64,000 nucleotides of DNA. Origin: Dermanyssus gallinae (taxonomy: Eukaryota; Arthropoda; Arachnida; Mesostigmata; Dermanyssidae). Positions 9,906-19,556 of this stretch are shown piece after piece; the first letter of the stretch is position 1, and each line of letters starts with the position of its first letter. The translations under genes and the position numbers were made by a program. Under the pieces are notes generated by a model, which was given only the letters and a program-made list of their open reading frames with translations, did not search any database and was not told the DNA's origin. The stretch covers positions 62,001 to 126,000 of the forward strand of contig QVRM01006598.1 in the NCBI GenBank assembly GCA_003439945.1, in the 5' to 3' direction.

Positions 9906-10228
9906 CATTTATATGATGAGAGCCGTATCTGTCGCCGTCGTTGAGTACCTATGTTTGGAATCCATTCATTTGCGCGGGCAACCAGCGTCAGCGGCATTCA
10001 GTTCAAGCGTTCAAACCCAACGGACACCACCGTACGAGCTCAGTCGTACGACAACCACTCCTCAGTCGTCATCACAGCAATAAAGACTACACAGTCAAGC
10101 CGTCAGAGAGACGGTAGCTAACTAGTAAGGCAAAGTGCTTGTGTCTTCTTCTCTTGGTGTAGAATAGTACGGTAATTCGGGGCAACAGTGACATAGACGA
10201 GAGCTTACGGTTGACAAGATAGTCAACA
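9901..10228 (+). repeat. 5' LTR of the BEL/Pao element
   Basis: 328 bp, starting TGTTGCATTT and ending AGATAGTCAACA. An AATAAA at 10079-10084 is the likely poly(A) signal that would mark the R region in the 3' copy. No TATA box stands out upstream of it. Confidence 0.95.
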
Positions 10229-10231
10229 ATT

Positions 10232-10252
10232 TGGTGCCGTGACCAGGATTCG
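10232..10252 (+). other. Primer-binding site, tRNA-His-like
   Basis: TGGTGCCGTGACCAGGAT and three further bases start four bases after the 5' LTR. The reverse complement ends in TCACGGC-A-CCA, which is the 3' acceptor half of animal cytosolic tRNA-His (acceptor stem GCCGTGA paired with TCACGGC), preceded by a T-arm-like CGAATCCTGG. The match to the acceptor stem follows from known tRNA-His sequence; the T-stem bases would have to match the host's own tRNA. Confidence 0.7.
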
Positions 10253-10486
10253 TGACTCGTCTGTGACGTTTGCCGACCGAAGTGGCTGTCCTAGCCTGCC
10301 GTACTAATGCCCCCTCAGCGGTGGCTATCTGGAACAACTTGTTCTAGCGTCTACACATGCTAAGCGGACCGCCACGACTTCGGCGCGTTTTGGCTTAATT
10401 CTCGAAGACATCTAGTTGATTCCGTCGCCTCGTAGACTGTGTGAGTGAATCCAACGAACGTTTCGGAAGAGTTGGAACTCGGTGTC

Positions 10487-11164
10487 ATGATGAGTACTAC
10501 CGATGACGACAACTCGCTCACTTCGCTGCGGCGAGCACGTGGCCTAGAACGCCGGCAGCTATCACGAGCAGCCGAGAAGGCGAAACAGTGGGACAGTGAT
10601 GTATCCCGACCGGACAGAAATGTGATAGTGGACTTGATATCAGTTGTGAAGCAACGTCAACAAATAATACGTGAACTGGATCTACAGGTGTTTGCGAATA
10701 GGTCGTTATCTGATGTAATGTTAGAGGAGGAGGAAGCTCACTGTGCCGAGTATAGTGACAAAGCGATGACAACACTCGCGATTTTGACTCGTCTGGTTGG
10801 TGGCTGCAGCACAGGAGTGCCTTCTAATTCGTTGCCGGCGGTGACTCCAACCGCGTCGGCAACTCCCATAGCAACACCAACCTTCAGTTCGGCTTGCTAT
10901 TTAGACCTGACGCCCGAGATCTTCAGTGGCAATGTATTGAAATATCGGTTGTTCATTAGCCAGTTTGAAAATTGGATTGCTCGCCGGTCCGACGCTTCCC
11001 CAACAGACAAGCTAATATGTCTTTTGAAGCACCTGGCAGGCGAGCCGAAGGAGCTTGTGGCTTCGCTCGAAATTTGTGACAACAGTTACAGTGTCGCGCT
11101 TCAATTGCTGAATGAGAACTATGGTAGGGTTGATGTTGTTCGTGAGCGACATTTTATGACCTGA
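10487..11164 (+). CDS. gag: BEL/Pao gag, N-terminal part
   Basis: The first ATG of the frame is at 10487 (ATGATGAGTACT), giving 225 residues; the frame is open upstream to 10445 but without an ATG. The N-terminus is a charged helical segment (RRARGLERRQLSRAAEKAKQ), the middle is Ser/Thr/Pro-rich, and the C-terminal half carries the DUF1759-type gag core of BEL elements: FSGNVLKYRLFISQFENWI, then DKLICLLKHLAGEPKEL and a LNENYGR helix. The frame stops at TGA 11162-11164, where the next frame begins at an overlapping ATG (TGATGA). The gag core evidently continues in that next frame (DLMNIRRV, VRGLRSLLN), so the stop is in the middle of the ancestral gag. Confidence 0.8.
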   Translation: MMSTTDDDNSLTSLRRARGLERRQLSRAAEKAKQWDSDVSRPDRNVIVDLISVVKQRQQIIRELDLQVFANRSLSDVMLEEEEAHCAEYSDKAMTTLAILTRLVGGCSTGVPSNSLPAVTPTASATPIATPTFSSACYLDLTPEIFSGNVLKYRLFISQFENWIARRSDASPTDKLICLLKHLAGEPKELVASLEICDNSYSVALQLLNENYGRVDVVRERHFMT

Positions 11165-14100
11165 TGAACATTCGTCGTGTGACAAACCCGAGCGATGTTC
11201 GTGGATTGCGGTCGCTGCTCAATACTGTCACCGCGAAGATCCAGACGTTGGGTGCTCTTAGTAGCCCGATTGACACGTATGCAGTTGCATTCTGGCCTGT
11301 ATTACGTGCTGCTGTTCCTGGTGACCTATTCTTCGATTACAGCGAACGCCATCGAAGCGGCGGGGTTACAGACAGTGTTGAAGACGCGGGTGACTCTATT
11401 AATAGCCAGCCGACTAGTGTTCAGGAGGCTGCTGTTAAAAATGTTGATAAGTTATTGGCGTTTCTTCGGCGGTTTGCTGATCATAAGGAGTACATGGCAC
11501 TCCTTCCGGCCCCTGCTACTCCTGAGCAGCCAGCCCGCGATGCTGGAATGGGACACAGCAGTCAGCGACACGACAAGGAGAAGACATCAGATTTCAAACG
11601 AACTACGGTCTACAGTGTTGATGGCCAACAGCACCAGCAACATCGCGTAACGCAGCACCCACAGAAATGCAATCAACAAGTGCAGCATTGGTCACCTCCA
11701 CAACAACGAACACATCGGGAGTGCTTCTTTTGTAACTCCCTTGATCACCTAACCTCTAGGTGTACAGCACCTCTCAGTATGGACGACCGACGCGCAATCC
11801 TTGCTGCAAACAAACGCTGCTATAGGTGCTTTCGCGCAGGCCACCGACTGCGGGATTGCAAGTCTCGGGTACACTGTGATACTTGCCAATCGAACCAACA
11901 TTTCTCGTCTATGCACAGAGAGGCTGCTGAAGACACACAGGTCTCAGCAGCGGTTTTGGCGGACCCCGGCTCATTGGCGGGCACTATTCTCTACATGGCT
12001 TCCGCGTATCTCATAAACAGCGAGAATAGAAAATTGGTCCGCTTGTTTCTGGATATGGGTAGCTCGGTAACGTTCGTATCATCGAAATTAGTAGCACAGA
12101 TGTCTAACGCTCGACCACAGCAGAAGACTCGACTATCTGTCCAAGGATTCGGTGTGGATGAGAGGGTGGTCGACTTCTTTCAGCACCGCCTGCGCCTTCA
12201 AAGTACACACGACAACCAAACGCTTGATCTGGTTGCACATGAGTTTCCTGATATCCGCGTGGACCCTCGAGTTCCGTCGTCCGATGCGTTGCGCAAGGCT
12301 CTGATTGACTTCGGCAAGGACCACCAACTTGCTGATCGCTGCCTGCTCGAGCGCGACCCCGAACCACCCTGCATACTCGTTGGTATGGATCAGTTCTTTA
12401 GGGTTGTTTACCGAGAAGGTGAAGTGCCGCTCCTTTCGGGAGTATTCGCTAAGCGCTCACGACTCGGTTGGCTCATTGGTGGTCCCGTGGAAACGCAAGT
12501 AAATGCTACGGTGCAATCCGTCCAGGTGCACTGCTGTGCTACCACTCTGGCCGAGTCTGTTGGCGACATCGAGAAACTGTGGTCGCTTGACAGACTTGGA
12601 ATAGAGCCATGTACAGAGACCCGCTTAACTAAGGAAGAAGAGATCGCGCACAAATTGTTCGAAGCAACGATCCAGCATCAGAATGGCCGCTATACGGCAA
12701 CTATTCCGAAGAAGGATAGCATCGTGAACCTAGCCAATAACAAGAAAACCGCGTTGCGACGACTTGAAACGACACTGAACAAGCTGAGGCGTGACGCTGA
12801 TAAGTACCAAAAATACAATGTCGAGCTTATGGCTTTCCCCCGCAACGGATATGGCAAAGAGGTTCACAACTTCCAGGCTGAGGGACCACCTGAGCGTGAC
12901 GAAACGTACTATATGCCTCACCGTTGCCTTGGCTCCTACGAGAGGTCTCGAATTGTATTTGATCGCAGCAGCGCCGCACCAGAAGAATGCTCTTTCAATC
13001 GCCGTCTGCTAGTCGGCCCTAATCTCAAGCCCGACATGATGAAGTTACTGTTAACATTTTGGGCGTGCCCGGTCGTGCCTGAGAACAGGAGGTTATTCCG
13101 TTTCCTATGGAAGGGCCCGAATCGCAAAGAAATTCGTTTCTTCCGAGAACACTTCCACCGCATGGATTCCAAGAAAGAGCTGATGCTTCCAAATTCGTCT
13201 TTGAAGCCGGTGTTAGATGAGATAAAGGTCACCGCCGCCCTGGTCGGTCAGACCATAAACACCCCGCTTCTTGATCTCAACACATTCAGCAGCTTTGACA
13301 AGACTGTTCGCGTCGTAAGCTACATCATCACGTTCGTTCACAAGAAATTCGGCCGCTTTCAGCAAAATTCGGCCGCCGTCGATCGCTCTGCAGAGCTCCT
13401 ACTGCTCCGGTGGTGTCAACAGGAGTACTTCGAGAATGAGATGGCGTGTGTGCTGGCCGGAAATCGCGTGCCAACAAGATCGAAGTTGTCGAACTATCGA
13501 CTATTTCTTGATGATGATGGTCTTCTTCGCATGAGAACCAGATTAACTCAAGCTCGACACCTGACATATGATGAAAAACATCCAGTCGTTATACATGGGG
13601 AGTCGCGTCTCGCGCATCTTCTGGCAGTCAAGACTCACTGCGTTAACGCACATTTCGGTGTGGCGACTGTACTGTGGATCATGCGGGGACGCCAGGTCAT
13701 CCAGGCTATATTAGGCAAGTGCGTTGTGTGTAGACGCCATCATGGACCTGCTGCCGACCAGGAAGGCGCGCCGCTTCCACCGCAGAGAGCCGAGATGCTA
13801 TCGCCGTTTTACACGTGTGGGCTGGACTTCTGTGGCCCATTTTTTGTCAAATTAAATGGCGTTGACACTAAATGCTACGTTGCGCTGTTCACCTGCGCGA
13901 GTACTTGCGCTATACATCTGGAGGTAGTACCGACGATGGCTACTCCGATGTTTCACCTCGCGCTTCGACGATTTCTCGCTGCAGCGCCTGGATGTCGACG
14001 ATTGGTATCTGGCAACGCCAGAACATTTGTCAAGGCATCCACCGAGCTAAAGAGCCTTTTTAATGCCGTAAGGGACACACGAACACAGGCGCTTATACGC

Positions 14101-14733
14101 GAGCGGCGCCTAACCTGGGACTTCATTTGCCCTAGAGGCCCCTGGTATTGTGGCTTTTATGAACGTCTGGTGCGCTCGATAAAGGCCGCTCTGCACAAAA
14201 CGCTTCAGAGAAGCTTGATCAGTTTTGAACTGTTTCGAACTATAATCACTGAGATTGCGGCTGTGATTAATTCGCGGCCAATCACCTACGCCAGCGGCGA
14301 CCCCGGGGAGCTTCGCGCGATCACGCCTCCTGATTTCCTTCACGCCGCGGCGCCACAGCCGTTGTGTACCGCACTTCCACTGGGAGGGACGGCGCCTATC
14401 GGTGGCGGTCCAACTCGTCCTGATCTCAACCGCGCGACCAGGGCGATGACTCGCTGTCTCCGGGATCTGTCCGTTCGATGGAACCACGAATATCTGCTTC
14501 AGCTACGTTCGGCCAACATCGACAGCTCGAGTCGGCATAAGAATATTAAAGTGGGCGACGTTGCCCTAGTAAAGGACGATAATGTGCCGCGACTACATTG
14601 GCAATTAGTTAGGATCGTATCCCAGAATGTCGGCCAAGACGGACTCATTAGAACATACCAAGTTCGTTTCTGTAACGGCCGCGTTTCTACCCGCGCAACG
14701 CAATTGCTGCATCCTCTAGAGGTAGTTAATTAG
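11164..14733 (+). pseudogene. pol: BEL/Pao gag-pol remainder with RT core and RNase H missing
   Basis: An uninterrupted frame of 1189 codons. Residues 1-110 complete the gag core. CCHC knuckles are at 187-200 (CFFCNSLDHLTSRC) and 219-232 (CYRCFRAGHRLRDC). The protease site is at 297-299 and reads DMG instead of DSG/DTG. RT-N sequence (YYMPHRC, RIVFDRSSAAPEEC, LNRRLLVGPNL-like) runs to about residue 639, then jumps to FRFLWKG. The motif A Asp region, the later RT motifs including YxDD, and RNase H are all absent. The pre-integrase region resumes with KVTAALVGQ and LLDLNTFSS. Integrase has an HHCC-like segment (THCVNAHFG... CVVC), Asp888 (GLDFCGP), Gly950 in SGNARTF where Asp is expected, and Glu1000 (FYERLVRS). 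The spacing is normal, so Gly950 is a substitution. The openness despite these losses is notable. Confidence 0.85.
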
Positions 14734-14791
14734 CACAGTTCGATATGGATTACGAGCCTAGAACGGCTATGAGGTTATAAAACGGGGACCG

Positions 14792-14804
14792 TTTTCCCGG
14801 GGAG
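14792..14804 (+). other. Putative polypurine-tract region of the BEL/Pao element
   Basis: TTTTCCCGGGGAG directly precedes the 3' LTR. The terminal GGGGAG is the purine run expected for plus-strand priming, although it is short. Confidence 0.45.
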
Positions 14805-15127
14805 TGTTGCATTTATATGATGAGAGCCGTATCTGTCGCCGTCGTTGAGTACCTATGTTTGGAATCCATTCATTTGCGCGGGCAACCAGCGTCAGCGGCA
14901 TTCAGTTCGAGCGTTCAAACCCAACGGACACCACCGTACGAGCTCAGTCGTACGACAACCACTCCTCAGTCGTCATCACAGCAATAAAGACTACACAGTC
15001 AAGCCGTCAGAGAGACGGTAGCTAACTAGTAAGGCAAAGTGCTTGTGTTTTCTTCTCTTGGTGTAGAATAGTACGGTAATTCGGGGCAACAGTGACATAG
15101 ACGAGAGCTTACGGTTGACAAGATAGT

Positions 15128-15132
<5 letters not shown>
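14805..15132 (+). repeat. 3' LTR of the BEL/Pao element
   Basis: 328 bp, the same length as the 5' LTR. Comparing base by base I find two substitutions (A to G in TTCAAGCG/TTCGAGCG, C to T in GTGTCTTC/GTGTTTTC) and no indel. Confidence 0.95.

Positions 15133-15161
<29 letters not shown>
15133..15161. repeat. (TA)n microsatellite, right flank of the BEL/Pao insertion
   Basis: TA run directly after the terminal CAACA, continuing to the second 107-bp unit. Confidence 0.97.
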
Positions 15162-15166
<5 letters not shown>

Positions 15167-15268
15167 GTATTCTGTAATAAAATATATTGCAAGCAGCATA
15201 CATTTTGGTTGGGTTCTCATTGGTTCTATCGAGCGATCGGCCACTAGTCCATGTGGCAGCGCATACAA
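15162..15268. repeat. 107-bp TA-flanked unit, copy 2
   Basis: Starts AAAGTGTATT, ends GCGCATACAA. It has the same length as copy 1 with only a few substitutions (for example ATTCTG for ATTTTG, CACTAGTCC for CACTCGTCC). Confidence 0.85.
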
Positions 15269-15290
15269 TATATATATATATATATATATA
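15269..15290. repeat. (TA)n microsatellite
   Basis: TA run between the 107-bp unit and the second truncated R2-like copy. Confidence 0.97.
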
Positions 15291-16073
15291 CGAAACGCCC
15301 TTTGTACATTACTGGATTAAGGGTATGCCCTACCTATCTGGTAAGGAGTATTTAAACCTACTAAAGCTCAGGATCAACGCACTACCAACGCGTGCCAGAT
15401 TGGCCAGGGGACGCCCGGGCTACAACAAACGTTGTAGGCCCGGGTGTCATGCGCCTGAGACGTTGGCTCATGTCGCTCAGATGTGCGATACAACACACAA
15501 GCAAACTATAAAGAGACATAACGACGTCTGTGATCGCGTGGCGCGTCTTCTCCGCGAGAGGGGTCATGAGGTGGTTCGTGAGCGAGTATTCCGTCGACCG
15601 GGCGCACCGGGTCGTAAGCCCGACCTCGTAATAACAACACCTACCGAGGTCTTGGTTTTAGATGCCGAGGTTTGCGGCCCGAACCGGGAACTGGCAAAAG
15701 CGCCGCAGGACAAGATCACCAAATATGGCGTCGAGTTCCTAAGAGCGGCGCTCCCCGACCCGCAAAAACCTCGCAGATTCGGATCCATCACTATCTCTAT
15801 GAGTGGTGTATGGGACTCCGAATCTGAGAGGACGCTCCTGGGGCTCGGCGTCACGAAGAGGAATCCTATGGATCTTACCGTTTTAACGTTGCAAGGAACC
15901 TTGAGGATATACCGCTCGCTTCGGGTCCATAAGAGCGGGGGCTACGATCAAGCAAGGTCACGGACAACTGATTCTTAACCTCACGTGACACCTTTTTACC
16001 ACAATTTTTATTAAGGCGAGCACTGCCGAGTGTGCAAACGTATTGTAAATGATAATAAATCATCACAATATTT
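15291..16073 (+). mobile_element. 5'-truncated R2-like copy 2 (endonuclease part only)
   Basis: Begins at the same base (CGAAACGCCC) as the copy at 9059 and has the same 3' end. The frame from 15291 to 15978 is open and encodes the CCHC cluster (CRPGCHAPETLAHVAQMC) and the RLE motifs KPDLVI and VLDAEV. Differences from copy 1 are mostly single substitutions; near the C-terminus the sequence diverges more (RSLRVHKSGGYDQ against RSHRIHKSGDNQQ). The identical breakpoint and identical upstream context argue for duplication of one truncated insertion. Confidence 0.85.
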
Positions 16074-16096
16074 TATATATATATTTATATTTATAT
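16074..16096. repeat. Imperfect (TA)n tract
   Basis: TATATATATATTTATATTTATAT between truncated R2-like copy 2 and the third 107-bp unit. Confidence 0.9.
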
Positions 16097-16199
16097 AAAG
16101 TGTATTCTGTAATAAAATATATTGCAAGCAGCGTACATTTTGGTTGGGTTCTCATTAGTTCTATCGACCGATCCGCCACTAGTTCATGTGGCAGTGCAT

Positions 16200-16203
<4 letters not shown>
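16097..16203. repeat. 107-bp TA-flanked unit, copy 3
   Basis: Same length and ends as copies 1 and 2, with a few more substitutions (GACCGATCCGCC for GAGCGATCGGCC). No R2-like copy follows; instead a TA run and a different sequence. Confidence 0.85.
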
Positions 16204-16241
<38 letters not shown>

Positions 16242-16407
16242 CGTTGTTTGAAATTCTTAAACAACTTCACGGATAATTTAAAGTCACACAATGGTAACTG
16301 TAGTAGATTTAAATTACTATAGACTCCTTGCAATATTTGAATTAAATAAAATACCATACCTTTGTAAATGTGTATATAATAAATAAATCACCTTTAAAAA
16401 ATTGAAC

Positions 16408-16439
<32 letters not shown>
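16204..16439. repeat. Two TA tracts enclosing a 170-bp AT-rich segment
   Basis: TA runs at 16203-16238 and 16412-16439 enclose about 173 bp that end with AATAAATAAATCACC and an A-rich string. This could be another truncated retroelement end, but no protein motif survives. Confidence 0.6.
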
Positions 16440-16444
<5 letters not shown>

Positions 16445-17909
16445 ATGGAGAACATTAGCACGGACTTAAACAACCTACTTCTAAAACAATAGTGGCGACG
16501 GCAAAATGCGACAAGTAGATCAAATATCTTCCAGGAAGCCTGCCAGGCTTTATAGAAGGGAATACATAATCTGGCAAAACTGTATCACACAATTTCAAAA
16601 AGCGCAACTTTGGCTTCCAACGAACCGTAATAGTTCATATGGTAGGTAAAAAAATGCCGCTTTCGGGTCAACACGACGCACCCCACCAACTGAATCTAAA
16701 ACATCCAAGCCTACGAACGTGCTGCTGTTGGCATCGATTAATCGGCCTTTGCAGTCTAAGACTAGAAAAATTACCATCGTATGCCTACAAATAGCTTATA
16801 CAAAAATCACACGATACGTTTCTTAGTGCTTCTGCAACGGCAAACAGCCATTTTGAATGGGCAGCGACACGCCTTGTTAGTTCTTGGCGTAGCACGAACC
16901 AGTAGTAGCTGCATGAATGAGCGCAAAAGGGTTGCTACGAGTTGAATCTAGACCGTAGGATCTGGACCGCGACTCACGGAGTTCGAGTTCCCCATCACAT
17001 CATCGCCTCCTACACTGTGCCGCCGACAGAATCGAATCAACGCCGAATACGCGGTTGTCATTTATGCCAGGGGCACAAACACACCCACCCCTAACATCAA
17101 TGGTGTTCAAAGAAAACCAGCCGATCGAGACATTACGGAAGCAGTACGCCCATCGAAATTCGATCCGTATTCTGGTCACACGACCAGCAATACTTGAGGG
17201 ACATGAAGTTTCAACACTTGACAGGGGTGTTTTTCTTTCTCTTTCTATGTGTTCCAACAGCACGACTCCCCAAGGATTAGCCCCCCCCCCCCCTTGAAAA
17301 AACGCAGACGGCCAGCTTAGCAGAATTCTCAGCAATCGAAGTAGTTCCTTAGTTAGTTGTAAGGTTGTCCAATCATTGTGTTGACAGCAGAAAAAGTAAA
17401 AGCAAACTAATATGTAATTAGTACGTTTCGTTAACTAACATGTAATTATTAGGTAGGAGACGTGTCAGATATACGAATAAGTATATGATCAGTGCTACAA
17501 CAAATTTGCGCTAGCTGCTGACAACTAAACGAAGTCTGGTTTGGCCAAACACCTGCACCAGTGCAATTAGCATTTATGCAGATACAAATAGTGATAATTA
17601 CAATGTAGATTAAAAAAAAAGGATTTCACTAGGCGAGTGAGTCTTGCGTTTATCTTTTGTGTGAAGATACTTCTTTTGTTTCACTTTGCTGTCAGGGCAA
17701 AGTTCCCTCACACAGGACTGCTTTGATACAAATGAATAGCTAAGTAAATAATTAGATTATCAATTAGCATATTAGTATAGACGTAGCGAAGCGTCTCACA
17801 AGCGTCGAAACAAGACTGAAAAGCTCTTTTAAGATACGTAACTATTTACCCCTGATTTAAAAGGGTGACATCTGTATTTAGGTATACATGCCAAGCGAAT
17901 AGTAAATCA
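16440..17909. other. No supported gene
   Basis: A minus-strand frame at 17000-17335 has no motif. A poly(C) run lies at 17281-17294. A TTCGAGTTCC near 16980 resembles a B box but has no partner A box. Confidence 0.45.
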
Positions 17910-17935
17910 ATATATATATATATATATATATATAT
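17910..17935. repeat. (TA)n microsatellite
   Basis: Perfect TA run in an AT-rich, otherwise featureless stretch. Confidence 0.95.
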
Positions 17936-19192
17936 GAATTATCCGTTAGAAATGCAAACAACTTAAACAAAACGCTTGTTTAAATTCGCCGGATATGTTA
18001 CAAGCATGTATATTTGTATAAACCTCCCAGCATAATTAAAGCATTGAAAAATCTAATGAACTCCGTAATGCAATGTGTAGGATATTGACACACTCACAAG
18101 ACCGAGCAGACAAAGGCAATAGCCTTTTCTGCAATATGACCTTAATTGTTACAATTGTTAAAAAAAATGTATAATTATGGAAATAATAAGCTTAATAAGG
18201 AATTGATGAATTCAAATAAATTTGTGTCCGGAGAAAATGTCCTATGGAAAAAATATATTGCGCATAACGTATTTCATCATACGTGTAAAACATCAGGGAC
18301 AATATCAAACATTAACAACGGCAAAAACGTAGAAGGGCAGTGGTAGAAAACGAATTGTTGTGGCTTCGTCTGCAGTTGTCCGCCGGGGCGTCTGGTTCCC
18401 GACCTCGGCGTATATATGTGATAGATCCTACTGCGCATCTGGAGATTAGGTCAGTCCCAACCGCTGCAGTGGATTTGGTGTTAAGGGTTGTTTTGGTCGG
18501 GCTGCTTTTTTGCTTCCACTGCGCGAGGAGCTATCAGCGGCATCCTGCCTTATTTTCGGAAGAGTCGGCTCGTCTCCGTCCATAATGAGAACACCGTGAG
18601 GGGCGCAGGAAGAGAGGAATAAATGTTACCGTCACCTGCGCGTACATCATTCGCTTGAATGCTAACGGTAACTCACAACCGCTCACTCCCAGAAACATAG
18701 CACACAGGCTCTGTGACCTTCTTGGCAAAAAGTATGGTCACATCCGCGGGTAGCTACAACATAAAAAGGGTAACTAGACCTCTTGTGCAAATGTCTCAAA
18801 ACCAACCTAAGCATTTATTCTGAGATAACTCCAGAACTCTGGGTCATGAGAGGGTGGCGCCCTGCTCAAAGAGCAAGCAGTAGTTACTCTGATGCCGTCT
18901 GGACTCAGCGCACATAACTGGACTCGAGCATATTAGGAACCCAGATGAAAAAGGTTTCTAAAACAGCGTTTGGCGAAATAAAATTACTTGTAAGAGCATC
19001 CACGCTGAACGTTACGGCTAAGGGGCCGAGGAAACTAAAGCGAAAGCCTGGCTCACGGCCATCCTCGCCCTCCGACTAAAGAGCTGTACTCATCCTGCTT
19101 TAGTGGCAGTAGAGCGTCTGACATGTTACAGTTGCGCGACCGGCTACAAACTAACTAATCAAGAAAAAATGAAGATTGTCGATCGGTGCCTG
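17936..19192. other. No supported gene
   Basis: An 81-codon frame at 18340-18585 has no motif I recognise. The segment may include remains of the element whose RT relic follows on the minus strand. Confidence 0.35.
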
Positions 19193-19556
19193 TCACCGAT
19201 ACGTTGTGTGAGAGCATGGGAAGGAGCTCACGAACTCCCACATTTGACCTCCGCAGACAAGTTTGTACAATTTTAGCGGCCAATCGACTCCTGCGGCGAA
19301 TATTACTTGCCTAATTTTCCTTGAATTCATTTGGAAGCTCTTAGCCTGAAGATAAGCCATCACCATGCGAGCTATTCTGCGGATAGCCCCGAGGCCGTAG
19401 TGGACGAACGCGATGTCGTCCGCATCTGACTTTGGCCCGCACATAGCGAGCGGAGTCAGCGATTAGTAGAGCACATGACAGACAACTGAAGTAGTTTCCT
19501 TTTGAGGTTCCACATTTTGCCTCAGCTTTAGGAATGTCGGCACTCCCCACGTCCAA
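19193..19556 (-). pseudogene. Probable reverse transcriptase relic (R2/RLE-type), minus strand
   Basis: On the minus strand, 19193-19444 reads SDADDIAFVHYG, then LGAIRRIARMVMAYLQAKSF and QMNSRKIRQVIF. That is RT motif C (x-A-D-D-I-A) followed by the helix and the N-x-x-K motif D in the usual order and spacing for R2-like or CR1-like RT. In the neighbouring frame upstream (19341-19556) GTSKGNYFSCLSCALLIAD stands where motif B (G-x-RQGDPLSPxLFNL) is expected. The frames overlap, so at least one frameshift has occurred. Only this short core can be read and the similarity is by eye. Confidence 0.35.

Larger units (their letters stand above)
9901..15132 (+). mobile_element. BEL/Pao LTR retrotransposon, internally deleted, non-autonomous
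   Basis: A 5232-bp element with 328-bp LTRs (9901-10228, 14805-15132) that begin TGTTG and end CAACA. A primer-binding site lies four bases inside the 5' LTR and a purine/C-rich tract precedes the 3' LTR. TATAT occurs on both sides, compatible with a 5-bp target duplication but not provable inside a TA run. Two frames encode gag (DUF1759-like) and a gag-tail, zinc knuckle, protease, RT remnant and integrase polyprotein. The RT palm and RNase H are missing, and protease and integrase active sites are altered. The LTRs differ at two positions (near 10015 and 10145), so insertion was recent. It must have been copied with enzymes from related elements. Confidence 0.9.

Noticed and set aside
16970..16995. 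TTCGAGTTCC resembling a B box
   Set aside because: No A box at a suitable distance upstream and no stem around it.
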